A stretch of 64,000 nucleotides of DNA from CAWJLS01 sp963843755 (GCA_963843755.1 CAWJLS010000007.1:62001-126000), one strand, 5' to 3'. Shown: positions 52,570 to 62,144, counted from the stretch's first letter. Numbers and translations are program-made. Notes: generated by a model from the letters alone, not told the origin.

Positions 52570-54518
52570 AGCCCGGGCCCAGCACGATCCCGGCCTCCCT
52601 GCGCTCCCTGCGGTCCCGTCACTCTCTGCGTTCTCTGCGCTCTCTGTTGAGCACCTTCTGGTGGCTGCGCTGGCGGATGCTGGTCGGCGGCCTGGCCGGC
52701 CGGCGCCGGTCCGGCTGGCGGTTGGTGAGCGCCTGGGCCGAGGTCGGCGGTGCCGCCCTCCTCTGGCTCGGCAGCCTGGGCGGCGCGTTGAGCCTGTCGC
52801 TGGGCGCGGTGATCGCCGCCCGGGCCCTGGTGCTGGGCGGCACCGGCCGGGCGATCGCGGTGATCACCGTCCGCGTCCTCCTGGGCGTGGTGAGCGCCGG
52901 CTTCGTCCTGTTCCCGGCCATGCGCGGTGCGCGGACCGGCACGGGGGGGCGGGTGCGCCTGCTGCTGCTGCCGATCCGGTCCCGCACGCTCCACGGCCTC
53001 GAGGTCGCCTCCTGCCTGGCCGACCCGTGGCTGATCCTGGTGGTGCCGGCGATCGTGGTGCTCGGGCTCACCCTGCTGACCGGCGTCCCCGGGCTGTTCG
53101 CCGCCCTCCCCGGCGGCGTCGTCGCCCTGGTGGCCGGGCTCGCCCTGTTCGCCGCGCTCGTGAGCCTGTCGGCCGCGGCCTCGTTCGGGGTCGAGCTCCT
53201 CTTCCGAAGCCGGCGCCGGGCGGAGCTGACCGCCCTGGTGGTCTCCGTGGTGTTCATCGTGGTTTCGATGGTGCCGGCCCTGATCGATCACCACGAGCGC
53301 CACCGGGAGCAGGCGTCCCGGCATGCCGGGGAGCGCTCCGCGCCGGCGGCGGGGGCCCCGGCGGGACCGCTCGAGCCGTCACGCCCGGGAGCAGCCGGCG
53401 ACGGGGCGCTCTCTCCCGGGCGCCGCGCAGGCGGTGGCGTGGGTGACAGCGGGCCGAGCACGGACCTCGACCGGCCGGACGCCCTCGGCGAGCTCGGCAT
53501 GGCGCCCGGCCCGTGGACGCTGGCCCTGCCGTCGGAGGCCTATACGCGGGCCCTCGCCATGGCCGCCTCCGGCCGGCTGGGGGCGGCCTGGAGCGCCGTC
53601 GGGGCGCTGGTGATCGAGACCGTCCTGCTCTTCGCCCTGTCGGGGGTCTTCTGGCGGCGCCTGACCACCGGCACCGCCTCGTCGCCCGGACGCCGGGGCG
53701 ACTCCCGGACCGTCCACGTGCCGGACCTGCCCCTCGTCCGTCCGCCGGTGGCGGCGGTCGCCTGGATGACCCTGCGCACCGCGTTGCGGACTCTGCCCGG
53801 ACGCATGGCCCTGGTGAGCCCCCTGGTCATGGGCGTGGTCTTCGTCTTCCTCTTCGCCTCGAAGTGGCAGGCGGCGTTCGACCCGGCCGGCATGGCAGCA
53901 GCCGCCACGGCAGGGGCCGGCGCGGACCTGGCGGGAGCGCTCCTGGCGACGACGGTCTGCGCCATGGGCCTGCTGGCGACCCAGCCGCTCTCGATCAACC
54001 AGCTCGCGGCCGACGGCAGCGGCCTGGTGATGACTCTCCAGGCGCCGCTTCGGGGCGAGGAGTTGGTCCGGGGCAAGGCGCTGGGGCTCGGCCTGTTGGC
54101 CGCCCTGGCCGCGGTGCCGGCCAGCCTGGTGGTCGTGGCGCTACGCCCGGGGGCGCTCGCCCTCTGGCCGGCGGTGGTGCTGGCCGCGGCGTCGGCCGCC
54201 TGCCTGGTGGCGCCGGTCTTCGCGTCGCTGTCGGCGCTCTTGCCCAAGGCGGTCGACCTCAGCCGGTTCGGCCGCGAGTCCCAGCCCCACAAGCTCGCCG
54301 GCCTGCTGGCCCTGGTGACCACCGCCCTCTCCTTCCTGCCGGCCTTCGCCCTGGGGGCCGCGGTCTACACCTGGAGCCGCAGCCCGCTGGCGACCGCGGC
54401 GGCCGAGGCCGCCTGGCTGGTGGTGGTGTTTTTCGTCTCCCGCCTCGCCCTCCGGTTCGTCGGCCGGCTGGTCGACGCCCGCCGCGAGGACGTCTACCTA
54501 GCGCTCTCGGCCGACTGA
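52560..54518 (+). CDS. ABC transporter permease (multi-spanning membrane protein)
   Basis: A 652-aa membrane protein from a GTG at 52560, 5 nt after AAGGAG, or a GTG at 52566; both overlap the ATPase gene. It has about 12 hydrophobic helices, for example VRVLLGVVSAGFVLFPAM, LILVVPAIVVLGLTLLTGV, GGVVALVAGLALFAALVSLSAA, LVSPLVMGVVFVFLFAS and a Pro-rich cytoplasmic loop in the middle (residues about 235-320). The soluble N-terminus has a short repeat (SLRSLRSRHSLRSLRSLL). Partner of the preceding ATPase. Confidence 0.75.
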   Translation: MAVKPGPSTIPASLRSLRSRHSLRSLRSLLSTFWWLRWRMLVGGLAGRRRSGWRLVSAWAEVGGAALLWLGSLGGALSLSLGAVIAARALVLGGTGRAIAVITVRVLLGVVSAGFVLFPAMRGARTGTGGRVRLLLLPIRSRTLHGLEVASCLADPWLILVVPAIVVLGLTLLTGVPGLFAALPGGVVALVAGLALFAALVSLSAAASFGVELLFRSRRRAELTALVVSVVFIVVSMVPALIDHHERHREQASRHAGERSAPAAGAPAGPLEPSRPGAAGDGALSPGRRAGGGVGDSGPSTDLDRPDALGELGMAPGPWTLALPSEAYTRALAMAASGRLGAAWSAVGALVIETVLLFALSGVFWRRLTTGTASSPGRRGDSRTVHVPDLPLVRPPVAAVAWMTLRTALRTLPGRMALVSPLVMGVVFVFLFASKWQAAFDPAGMAAAATAGAGADLAGALLATTVCAMGLLATQPLSINQLAADGSGLVMTLQAPLRGEELVRGKALGLGLLAALAAVPASLVVVALRPGALALWPAVVLAAASAACLVAPVFASLSALLPKAVDLSRFGRESQPHKLAGLLALVTTALSFLPAFALGAAVYTWSRSPLATAAAEAAWLVVVFFVSRLALRFVGRLVDARREDVYLALSAD

Positions 54519-54521
54519 GCT

Positions 54522-54564
54522 CCGCCGGTGCGCGGGAGCGGGGAGTCCCCGCGCACCGGCGGAA
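54522..54564. terminator. Bidirectional terminator
   Basis: Perfect 16-bp inverted repeat (54522-54537 with 54549-54564), loop 11 nt, beginning 4 nt past the stop of the permease gene and ending 6 nt from the stop of the convergent permease at 54570. GC-rich and without T-runs, but very stable. Confidence 0.75.
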
Positions 54565-54569
54565 CCCGC

Positions 54570-55430
54570 TCAGGTGCCGCTGGCGAGGCTCCGCGAAGAG
54601 GCCGGCGCGGCCGCCCGGGGGCGGATCTTGCGCCAGATGGCGAACAGCACCAGGAACAGCCCGAGGGAGCAGACGATCGCCGGTCCGCTCGGCAGGTCCC
54701 ACTCGTAGGAGGAGACCAGCCCGACGACGCTCGCCAGGAAGCCGGTCGCCCAGGCGATGCCGATGCGCGTCCCCCAGCGGTCGCTCGACCCGAGGGCCAG
54801 GATCGCCGGCGCCACCAGGTAGGAGAAGACCATCAGCACGCCGGCGATCTCCACCGACAGGGTGATGACGACGCCGAACGAGAGGTAGAACAGGAAGTCC
54901 CACAGGCGGACGCTCACGCCCTCGGCGAACGCGCCGTCCGGATCCTCCGAGATCTTGATGAAGCGCTTCCGGAAGACGTAGTGGAAGAGGCCGACCAGGG
55001 AGTAGATCACCAGGTCGCGGATCACCACCGGCCAGCCGACCCACAGGATGGCGCCGGCGAGCACCTCCTTGATGTGCTCGGCGCCCTCCGGCGCCTGGTC
55101 GGCGACCAGGATCGCCGCCGCCGAGGCGACCACGTAGGCGATGCCGATGATCGCCTCCTGGGGGATCGCCCGGTCCTTGGTCCGGGTCCAGGAGAAGATC
55201 GCCGCGCCGACGATGGTGGCCGAGAGCGAGGCCGCCACCGACACCGGCGTCCCCGGTGCGTGGCCGAAGAAGAAGGCGATCACCGCGCCGAGGGCGGCGA
55301 TCTGGGCCAGCGAGAGGTCGACGAAGATGACCCCGCGCAGCAGGACGTGGAGGCCCAGGTAGCCGTGGACTCCCACGAGGATGAGGCAGGCGGCGAACGG
55401 CGCCGCCATGAAGATCAGGAATTCGTGCAC
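54570..55430 (-). CDS. Metal (zinc/manganese) ABC transporter permease
   Basis: A 286-aa ZnuB/MntB-type inner-membrane permease with about eight helices: FMAAPFAACLILVGVHGYLGLHVLLRG, FVDLSLAQIAALGAVIAFFFG, IGIAYVVASAAAILV, VVITLSVEIAGVLMVFSYLVAPAILAL. LSLAQIAALGAVIAF matches the family signature (S.AQ...LG). It lies 37 nt after the binding-protein gene. The matching ATPase is not in this cluster. Confidence 0.88.
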   Translation of the reverse strand: MHEFLIFMAAPFAACLILVGVHGYLGLHVLLRGVIFVDLSLAQIAALGAVIAFFFGHAPGTPVSVAASLSATIVGAAIFSWTRTKDRAIPQEAIIGIAYVVASAAAILVADQAPEGAEHIKEVLAGAILWVGWPVVIRDLVIYSLVGLFHYVFRKRFIKISEDPDGAFAEGVSVRLWDFLFYLSFGVVITLSVEIAGVLMVFSYLVAPAILALGSSDRWGTRIGIAWATGFLASVVGLVSSYEWDLPSGPAIVCSLGLFLVLFAIWRKIRPRAAAPASSRSLASGT

Positions 55431-55467
55431 GGTCGGTCTCTCCTTTCCGGGATGAAGGGACGGGCCG

Positions 55468-56523
55468 TCAGTTGGACGGCGAGAAGGCGGCGGCGAGGTC
55501 GTCGACCCAGCCGTCCAGCATCTTGAAATAGGCGTCGGCGTCAGTCCCGGTGGGGCCGATCGGCACGATCACGGCGGTGGCGCTGGTGCGGCCGGCGATC
55601 GAGCGCACCTGGTGCTCGGCGAAGTAGCTGGCCGCGAACAGCACGCCGACGTGCTGCTGCTCCATCAGGTCGATCAGCTCGTGGACGTGCTTGGCCGACG
55701 GCGGGATGCCCGGCTTCGGCTCCACGTAGTCGGCGATGTCGAGGCCGAACAGGGTCGTGAAGTAGATCCAGTTCTTGTGGTAGGCGACGATCTTCTTGCC
55801 GAAAAAGGTGCCTCGCGCCTTGCCGAGCCAGCCGCCCAGGAGGTCGACCAGCGGCTTGCCGTCGAGCTGCTGGCTTTCGAGGAACGGGATCAGCTTGCCG
55901 GTGCGGGCGAGGGGATCGAGGGTGCCCGCGTTGAGCACCTGGAGCAGGGCGTCGCCGTAGAGGGCCCGGTCGATCCGGTCCTGGAAGGCCTGGAGGTTGG
56001 CCTCGTAGGTCGCCTTGCCGTCCGGATCGACCCGCTCCAGGCCGGCGGCGATGTTGCCGGCGATGATCTTGGCGTTGAGCGGGCTGGTGTAGATGTGGGG
56101 GTTGCCGTAGATGTGGACGTCGCCCGCCGAGCGGTTGAGCGCCGACGGCACGTCGAGCAGCGGCACGTTCTGACTGGCCGAGACGAAGCCCGGCTGGCCG
56201 TCGCGGATCTTCGTGTTGCCCGACTTGTCGACCAGCGACGGCGCCCAGAGCTCGAGGTCGAGCCCCGTGGTGACGAACAGGTCGGCGCGCCGGAGCGACA
56301 GGGCGTAGGACGGCTTCGCCTTGACGAAGTGAGCGTCCTGCTCCCCGGTGGCGATCGAGGACACCGTCACCCGGTCGCCGCCGACCGCTGAAGCGATCGA
56401 GGCGTAGGCGGGCAGGGTGGTGACGACGTCGACAGTCGCCGCCGCCGGAGTCGGCGCCCCGAGGGCAATCCCGGCGGCGAGCAGCAGGGCAAGAACAGAA
56501 ACGGTCGAGTGCAAACGATTCAT
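55468..56523 (-). CDS. Metal ABC transporter substrate-binding protein (ZnuA/MntC-like)
   Basis: A 351-aa periplasmic protein with AGGAGG 6 nt before the ATG and a signal peptide (about residues 1-28, VLALLLAAGIALG). VVTTLPAYASIASAVGGDRVTVSSIATGEQDAHFVKAKPS provides the first metal-binding His, GNPHIYTSPLNAKIIAGNI the second, and AYHKNWIYFTTLFGLD the third. It lacks the long His-rich loop of many ZnuA proteins, so zinc or manganese remain possible. 10 nt after the barrel-protein gene. Confidence 0.88.
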   Translation of the reverse strand: MNRLHSTVSVLALLLAAGIALGAPTPAAATVDVVTTLPAYASIASAVGGDRVTVSSIATGEQDAHFVKAKPSYALSLRRADLFVTTGLDLELWAPSLVDKSGNTKIRDGQPGFVSASQNVPLLDVPSALNRSAGDVHIYGNPHIYTSPLNAKIIAGNIAAGLERVDPDGKATYEANLQAFQDRIDRALYGDALLQVLNAGTLDPLARTGKLIPFLESQQLDGKPLVDLLGGWLGKARGTFFGKKIVAYHKNWIYFTTLFGLDIADYVEPKPGIPPSAKHVHELIDLMEQQHVGVLFAASYFAEHQVRSIAGRTSATAVIVPIGPTGTDADAYFKMLDGWVDDLAAAFSPSN

Positions 56524-56533
56524 CAGCAACCTC

Positions 56534-58033
56534 CTAGTAGTTCTCATGCTTGTGTGGCCCTGCCGCCCAGGTGAGCTGCAGCGTGAACGCGTTCTGATTG
56601 CCCGCGCCGAGCCCCTCGTCGAACATCCGGTACTCGCCGCGCAGGCGCACGAACTCGCTCTGCCACCAGGTGACGTACGGCACGATCGCCTCGCGCACGC
56701 GGCCCGGGTCGAGCGGGTCCTCCACCCGGTCGTAGCGCACGCCGGCCCAGAGGTTGCGGGTCAGCAGCCCTTCCAGGTAGCTGTAGCCGCCCCAGGCGTC
56801 CTGGCGCAGGCCGGTTGCGTCGTCCCGTTCGGAGCGCATCAGCTCGGTCCGCCAGCGCACCTCGCGGTACTTGGCCCGGCCCGGCGGCGCCCAGTCGAGC
56901 GTCAGGTCGCTGCCCCAGACCCGTGCCGTGCCCCCCTCGGCGGTCTCGCCGTCGACTCCGGAGAGGCCGAGCTCGAAGTAGGTCGACGGCGACAGGTCCC
57001 AGTAGTTCGACAGGTGGGCCAGGGTGCTCAGGTGCTTGAAGTCCTTGCCGCCGAAGACGTCGGCCGACGCGTCGGTCACCTGGACGGTCAGGCTGTTGGT
57101 GTCCGCCCAGCCGTGGGGGAGCACCCAGTCGAGCGACAGGCCGGTCTGGGCCAGGCCTTCCGCGCCCAGGTAGTTCTGGATCACCAGCGGGTAGTCGACC
57201 TGGGGCAGGGCGTGGCCGTGCCAGCGGTTGAGCACCCCGAAGCTCTGCCGGAACTTGCCGGCGGTGAGGGTCAGGCCGTGGCCGAGGGCCGAGTAGTCGA
57301 TGTAGCCCTCCTCGACGTCGACCCCTTCGTCGTTCACCGACAGGGTCCACTTGGTGCTGGAGAAGGGGTCGAGGGCGCTCTGGAGGTTGAGCTCGAACTC
57401 CTTGGCCTGGAACTCCTCCCGGCCGGCGTCGGTGGCGATGCCGACGAGGTTGCCGGTCATGGAGATCTCCGGGTTCAGGCGGTTGAGGTTGCGCTCGCGG
57501 CCGAAGGTCGCCTCCCGGGGGCGCGACGGCGCCTCCTGGGACGGGGCGCCGCCGGTGGAGGTCCCGGTGCCGCCGGAGCCCGACGGGGCGGAGCCGCCCG
57601 CCGCGGCACGGGCGGCGGCGCGCAGGGCGGCGAGCTGGTCGCCGCCACCACCGCCGGTCGGCGAGGCCTCGCCCGCCTGGGTGCCGGCGGCGGCTCCGGC
57701 CCCGGTCTGGCCCTGCTGCCGCGATCCCTGGCGGGCTTCGAGCTCGGCGATGCGGGCTTCGAGCGCGGCGATCTTCTGTTCGTAGGTGCTCTTCATGGCC
57801 GCCACCTCGGCGCGGAGCGCGGCGACCGGGTCGTCGGCCTGCGATGGGCCGCCGAAGCCTCCGGCGCCTCCGGAGCCGCCGGCATCGTCGGCGCGCGCGG
57901 CCGTGGGGCAGAGGCCGGCGGCCAGGAGCGTGGCGAGGCCGCAGCAGAGGGCGAGGGTGAGGAGGCGGTGGCGCGGCCGCGCGGCCTCGGCGGATGGTAA
58001 CGGGGTCGGAGTACTGCGGGTGCTTCGGTCCAT
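56534..58033 (-). CDS. Outer-membrane beta-barrel protein with coiled-coil N-terminus
   Basis: A 499-aa exported protein. The signal peptide is about residues 20-48 (LLTLALCCGLATLLAAGL), then a coiled coil (ALRAEVAAMKSTYEQKIAALEARIAELEAR), a Gly/Ser/Ala-rich linker, and a C-terminal barrel from about residue 180 with alternating strands (AKEFELNLQSALDPF, GLTLTAGKFRQSFGVL, STYFELGLSGV, NLWAGVRYDRVEDP). It ends GPHKHENY, with two His. It resembles zinc-linked porin-like proteins that precede binding proteins in similar operons. Probably the outer-membrane step of metal uptake. Confidence 0.75.
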   Translation of the reverse strand: MDRSTRSTPTPLPSAEAARPRHRLLTLALCCGLATLLAAGLCPTAARADDAGGSGGAGGFGGPSQADDPVAALRAEVAAMKSTYEQKIAALEARIAELEARQGSRQQGQTGAGAAAGTQAGEASPTGGGGGDQLAALRAAARAAAGGSAPSGSGGTGTSTGGAPSQEAPSRPREATFGRERNLNRLNPEISMTGNLVGIATDAGREEFQAKEFELNLQSALDPFSSTKWTLSVNDEGVDVEEGYIDYSALGHGLTLTAGKFRQSFGVLNRWHGHALPQVDYPLVIQNYLGAEGLAQTGLSLDWVLPHGWADTNSLTVQVTDASADVFGGKDFKHLSTLAHLSNYWDLSPSTYFELGLSGVDGETAEGGTARVWGSDLTLDWAPPGRAKYREVRWRTELMRSERDDATGLRQDAWGGYSYLEGLLTRNLWAGVRYDRVEDPLDPGRVREAIVPYVTWWQSEFVRLRGEYRMFDEGLGAGNQNAFTLQLTWAAGPHKHENY

Positions 58034-58377
58034 CGGGTCCGGTCTCCCTTTCAGGGTGGTCGTCGTCTGACAGCTCCCCGCCGCTGACTCCGTACCCCGA
58101 GCAGGACCGTTCCGCCGGCGACCGGGTGATCGGTCGGGCGTCGGGCCCCGAGGGGACGGTGGGCGGTGGGGTGGAACGCGAGAAGCAGCCCTCTCGACCG
58201 TTCAGGCCGTGGACCGGACGGCGCCCCGTCGAGGCGCCGCGCGTGTGGACGCGTGGGGAGTGGAGCGGCCGGTCCGATCAGACCGGCTCGGTCGCTTCCG
58301 TCACTCCGCCGGCGCCGGCGCGGCGCACGGGGTCGCTCCGGTGGGTCCGGTGGCGAGAGGGGGCGTGGACGCGGGTG
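58034..58377. other. Gap between the His-rich gene and the barrel-protein gene
   Basis: About 340 nt of GC-rich sequence. It may hold a promoter for the barrel gene, but I see no hairpin, Zur-like dyad or promoter hexamers worth calling. Confidence 0.4.
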
Positions 58378-58836
58378 TCAGGCGACGGGCGGCGCGCGGC
58401 TGCCGCCGAAGTGGCGCACCGGGTCGCGGCGCAACGGCGCCGCGGGCGCGCGGACGCGGTCCGGCTCCGCCGGGAGCCTGGCTCCCGGGGCGTGGAGATC
58501 CGCGTCGCCCAGGCTCTGGAAGTGGAGCAGGCAGAGTGGGCACCGGAGGGTGACGACCCGGCCCGATCCTTCGACGTGGGGAGCCTGGTTCGGGTGGGAG
58601 GCGCCGGAGTAGACCGGCAGGTCGGCGTGGTCGGCTCCGACGACGGCGTGTTCGGCGTCGTGGGAGGCCTGGGGGTGGAGGTCGAAGCTCGTCGCGGTCA
58701 GCGTGAGGGTCAGGAGCAGACCGAGGAGCACCGCCGTCAGGCGGCTGGGACGTCCGCAGGGATGTCTCCGGGGCTGTTCCCCGAGAAGCCCCCCGAGGCG
58801 CTCCCCGAGATGCCCGATGGCGCGATGCACGACCAC
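58378..58836 (-). CDS. His-rich membrane/exported protein (DUF2946-like, putative)
   Basis: A 152-aa protein with a GTG start at 58836 (or 58830). One hydrophobic segment (TAVLLGLLLTLTLTATSF) near residues 33-50 acts as signal or anchor. It is followed by a His-rich stretch (HPQASHDAEHAVVGADHADLP, HPNQAPH) and CPLCLLHFQS, the CPxC-type motif found in DUF2946 proteins linked to metal handling. First gene of the zinc cluster on this strand. The C-terminal Pro/Arg-rich part may be low-complexity. Function: metal binding, inferred. Confidence 0.5.
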   Translation of the reverse strand: MVVHRAIGHLGERLGGLLGEQPRRHPCGRPSRLTAVLLGLLLTLTLTATSFDLHPQASHDAEHAVVGADHADLPVYSGASHPNQAPHVEGSGRVVTLRCPLCLLHFQSLGDADLHAPGARLPAEPDRVRAPAAPLRRDPVRHFGGSRAPPVA

Positions 58837-59034
58837 GGGAGCACTCTAGCAGAAGCCTCTCGGCGACTCGGGCGATGGGCTCCGCGCAGGCCCGGGCGGT
58901 CGGGGTGGTGGGGGAGGGCGAGGTGGTGGGAACGGCCGGGACGGTTGGTATATTGAGCCGCGTCTACCGGCCCATGCCCACCCTTGTCCGCGCATGCTCG
59001 CTCGACGCCCTGACCGCTCTTCGGAGGAGACGCG

Positions 59035-60564
59035 ATGAAGCCCAAGAAGGTCCTCACCGGGATCGGCCTCCTCCTGGCCCTCCTGATCGTCCTCGCCGCG
59101 GTCCTGGTCGTGCGCACCGTGCTCGTCGGCTCCGCCGCCGAGGAGCACGCCGCCGCCCCGGTGGAGCTTCCCCGGGTCGGCCTGGAGGCGGTCGAGCGGC
59201 TCGCCGGGGCGGTGCGCATTCCGACCGTCTCCCGGGAGGACGCGCCGCCGCCGATCGAGGATCTCCAGCGGTTCCACGCCTACCTCGAGACCACCTTTCC
59301 GCGGGCGCACGAAGTGCTCGACCGCCAGGTGGTGGCGGAGGGGAGCCTGCTCTACACCTGGCAGGCGCCGGACGCCCCGGTCGGCACCTCCGAGCCGGCC
59401 CGGCCGCTGCTGCTGCTGGCCCACATGGACACGGTCCCGGTGGCGCCGGGAACCGAGGAGCGGTGGGACCATCCGCCGTTCTCGGGCGCCGTCGCCGACG
59501 GCGCGGTGTGGGGGCGCGGCGCCATGGACGACAAGGCCTCGGTGACGGCGGTGCTCGAGGCGATCGAGCGGCTGCTGGCCGACGGCTTCGTGCCGAAGCG
59601 GCCGGTGCTCGTCGCCTTCGGGCACGACGAGGAGGTGGGCGGCCGCCACGGCGCGGCCCGGGTGGCGGCGCTGCTCGGCCGGCGTCACGTCGAGCCGTTC
59701 CTGGTGGTCGACGAAGGGCAGGCGGTGATCGACGGCCTGATGCCGGGGGTCGAGGGCCAGGTGGCGATGATCGGCATCGCGGAGAAGGGCTACCTCTCGG
59801 TGGAGCTGACCGCCCACGGGCCGGAGGGGCACTCCTCGACGCCGCCGCCGGAGACCGCCGTCGACATCCTGGCCGCCGCCCTGGTCCGGCTGCACGACGA
59901 CCCGTTCCCGGCCGGCATCGACGGGCCGCCGCGGGCGATGCTGGAGGCCCTGGCGCCGGAGATGCCGTTCGCCCAGCGGCTGGTGATGTCCAACCTGTGG
60001 CTGTTCGAGCCGGTGGTGGCCGGGCGCCTGGCCGCCGACCCGGCGGCCGCCGCCCTGCTGCGGACGACGATCGCGCCGACCATGCTCTCCGGCAGCCCGA
60101 AGGACAACGTGCTGCCGGCCGAGGCCCATGCCGTGGTCAACTTCCGGATCCACCCGCGGGACACGATCGACGGGGTGCTGGCGCGGGTGAAGGGGACGAT
60201 CGGCGACGACCGGGTCGACGTCGAGCCGGCGTCGGAGTTCGCCAGCGAGCCGAGCCCGGTGTCGCCGACCGGCGGCGCGCCCTATGAGCTGCTCCGGGAG
60301 ACCATCGACCAGGTGGTGCCGGGGGCGGCCATCGCGCCGTCGCTCGTGGTCGGGGGCACCGACTCCCGCTACTACGCCGCGCTGACCGACGCCGTCTACC
60401 GGTTCCTGCCGTACACCATCCGCCCGGGCGACCTGGCGCGCATCCACGGCACCAACGAGCGCATCCTGCTCGAGGACTACGAGCGGATGGTGCAGCTCTA
60501 CGTCCAGTTGATCCGCAACGCGTCAGAGGGGGAGGCGCCGGCGGCGGGCGGCCGCGGCGCCTGA
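59035..60564 (+). CDS. M20-family metallopeptidase (CPS1/PM20D1-like)
   Basis: A 509-aa protein with a transmembrane or signal segment at about residues 8-30 (GIGLLLALLIVLAAVLVVRTVLV). Di-zinc centre residues: LLAHMDTVP, WGRGAMDDKASV, FGHDEEVGGRHGA, LVVDEGQAV and the late His in GDLARIHGTNE. The lid domain is seen as SVELTAHGPEGHSSTPP. The length and the N-terminal anchor match the PM20D1/CPS1 group that hydrolyses peptides or N-acyl amino acids. GGAGGAGACGCG precedes the ATG. It is divergent from the zinc cluster, which might be a functional link. Confidence 0.88.
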   Translation: MKPKKVLTGIGLLLALLIVLAAVLVVRTVLVGSAAEEHAAAPVELPRVGLEAVERLAGAVRIPTVSREDAPPPIEDLQRFHAYLETTFPRAHEVLDRQVVAEGSLLYTWQAPDAPVGTSEPARPLLLLAHMDTVPVAPGTEERWDHPPFSGAVADGAVWGRGAMDDKASVTAVLEAIERLLADGFVPKRPVLVAFGHDEEVGGRHGAARVAALLGRRHVEPFLVVDEGQAVIDGLMPGVEGQVAMIGIAEKGYLSVELTAHGPEGHSSTPPPETAVDILAAALVRLHDDPFPAGIDGPPRAMLEALAPEMPFAQRLVMSNLWLFEPVVAGRLAADPAAAALLRTTIAPTMLSGSPKDNVLPAEAHAVVNFRIHPRDTIDGVLARVKGTIGDDRVDVEPASEFASEPSPVSPTGGAPYELLRETIDQVVPGAAIAPSLVVGGTDSRYYAALTDAVYRFLPYTIRPGDLARIHGTNERILLEDYERMVQLYVQLIRNASEGEAPAAGGRGA

Positions 60565-60606
60565 GCTGCGCCGGGGACCGGCCGGGCGCTGTATCATCGC
60601 GCCCCC

Positions 60607-60933
60607 ATGCCTGACTCATCGCACCCACGCCACCCCCCCGAGCTGACCGGCGCCCAGCGTAAGACGCTCCGCGGCCTCGCCCACTCCCTCGACCCGGTGG
60701 TCCGGATCGGCCAGCGCGGCCTGACCCCGGCGGTGGAGGAGGAGATCGACCAGGCCCTCGATCGCCACGAGCTGATCAAGGTCAAGCTCGGCGGCGACCG
60801 CGACGAGCGTCAGCGGACGGCGGAGACGATCGTGCCCCGGGTCGGCGCCGCCCTGGTAGGTACCATCGGCACCCTGGCCATCTACTACCGCCGCCAGCGC
60901 GACCCGGAGAAGCGCCGGGTCCGGCTGGACTGA
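60607..60933 (+). CDS. YhbY/CRM-domain RNA-binding protein
   Basis: A 108-aa protein: LTGAQRKTLRGLAHSLDPVVRIGQRGLTPAVEEEIDQALDRHELIKVKLGG is the CRM domain with the GxxG-like loop IGQRG, seen in YhbY, which binds the 50S pre-ribosome. C-terminal LVGTIGTLAIYYRRQRDPEKRR completes it. Single gene, 42 nt after the peptidase gene. Confidence 0.9.
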   Translation: MPDSSHPRHPPELTGAQRKTLRGLAHSLDPVVRIGQRGLTPAVEEEIDQALDRHELIKVKLGGDRDERQRTAETIVPRVGAALVGTIGTLAIYYRRQRDPEKRRVRLD

Positions 60934-61017
60934 CCCCGGCGCGGAGCGCACCACCCCTGCGCTGACGGAGCTGACCACGCTCCGGGGCCGCGGTATGGTA
61001 TCCTCCCATCCGAGACC

Positions 61018-61953
61018 ATGGGTTTGCGCACGCTCTTCGCCCCCACCCTGGCCGTCGCACTCCTGGTGCCGATGGCCGCCCTGCCCGTCGCGGCGGACGA
61101 CGTCCACCTGTCCAACGGCGAGACGTTCGACGGGGTGATCGCCGAGGTCCAGGGAGACCAGGTCGAGATCCACCTGCCCCACGGCGTGATCCGCATGCCC
61201 ATGTCCCGGGTGGTCCGGATCGACCGCGCCACCTCGGCCTACGAGGAGTACCTGAAGCGAGCGGACGCGCTCCATTCGCAGTCCGGTCCTTCGGCCCGGT
61301 CCGGCTCGTTGGCCGAGACCTGGCTCGATCTGGCGCTCTGGGCGCGGGACCGCGACCTGCCGTCGTGTGTGCGCGACGCGGCGCTCGAGGCGGCGCGCCT
61401 CGACCCGGACCTGGACGGGCTGGCGCCGCTCCTGCGCGACCTGGGCTACGCCCGCGACGACGAGCTGGGCGGCTGGGTCCCCTACGAAGACCTGATGGCG
61501 CGCAAGGGGTACGTCCAGGTCGACGGCCGTTGGATCCCCGCCGACGTGGTGGCCGCGGCGGCCCGCCAGGCGCGGGAGGAGAGCGAGCGTCAGGCCGCCG
61601 CCCGCCGCGACGCCCAGGTGGACCGGGCGATCACCCTGCTGGCGCTCGCCCAAGCACAGCAGACGCAACAGGCCGAGGAGAGCCGCCGCGAGCAGGCCAA
61701 CGGGCTGCCGGCCAGCGTCCTCTACCCCTACGGCACGGCGCTCGGATCGACGGTGGCGGTCTTCCCCGGCAGAGTCTCGCCGCGGCCGCGCGCACCCCAC
61801 GGCGGGCACCACGGAGCGCCGGAAGCGGCGCCGTCCGAGACCCCGGCGCCCGCCCACAACGTCGGCACCTGGAGCGACGTCGCCAAGCGCCAGCCCGGCT
61901 CGATCATCCCCCTCCAGGCGTCGACCAGCGCCAGCTCCCACCCCCGTCACTGA
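61018..61953 (+). CDS. Secreted protein of unknown function
   Basis: A 311-aa protein with a signal peptide (residues about 1-26, LAVALLVPMAALPVAA). The first mature domain (VHLSNGETFDGVIAEVQGDQVEIHLPHGVIRMPMSRVVRID) has the look of a small SH3/Sm-like barrel in exported proteins. A helical part (EEYLKRADALHSQ, DAALEAARLDPDLDGLAPLLRDLGYA) follows, then GWVPYEDLMARKGYVQVDGRWIPADVV. The tail is Gln/Ala-rich coiled coil and His/Pro-rich. No family assigned. Confidence 0.6.
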   Translation: MGLRTLFAPTLAVALLVPMAALPVAADDVHLSNGETFDGVIAEVQGDQVEIHLPHGVIRMPMSRVVRIDRATSAYEEYLKRADALHSQSGPSARSGSLAETWLDLALWARDRDLPSCVRDAALEAARLDPDLDGLAPLLRDLGYARDDELGGWVPYEDLMARKGYVQVDGRWIPADVVAAAARQAREESERQAAARRDAQVDRAITLLALAQAQQTQQAEESRREQANGLPASVLYPYGTALGSTVAVFPGRVSPRPRAPHGGHHGAPEAAPSETPAPAHNVGTWSDVAKRQPGSIIPLQASTSASSHPRH

Positions 61954-62144
61954 GCCCCGCCGCCGGGTCCTCGCGCTGAGGGAGCGGGCGCTCCCTGAGC
62001 GTCCCGTCATATGATGGAGCGTAAGGCTCCATTCCGACGGTCGCCGTCCGGACCCCGCTCCCGCGTGTCGTGTCACCGCGGGACCGGTGTCCGCGAATCG
62101 ATGGCCCGTTCGGCTCGATGACGTTTGTCGCAAGGAGAGATTCG

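Noticed and set aside
60565..60606. Possible small RNA or terminator between the M20 and YhbY genes
   Set aside because: Only 42 nt with no stable inverted repeat.
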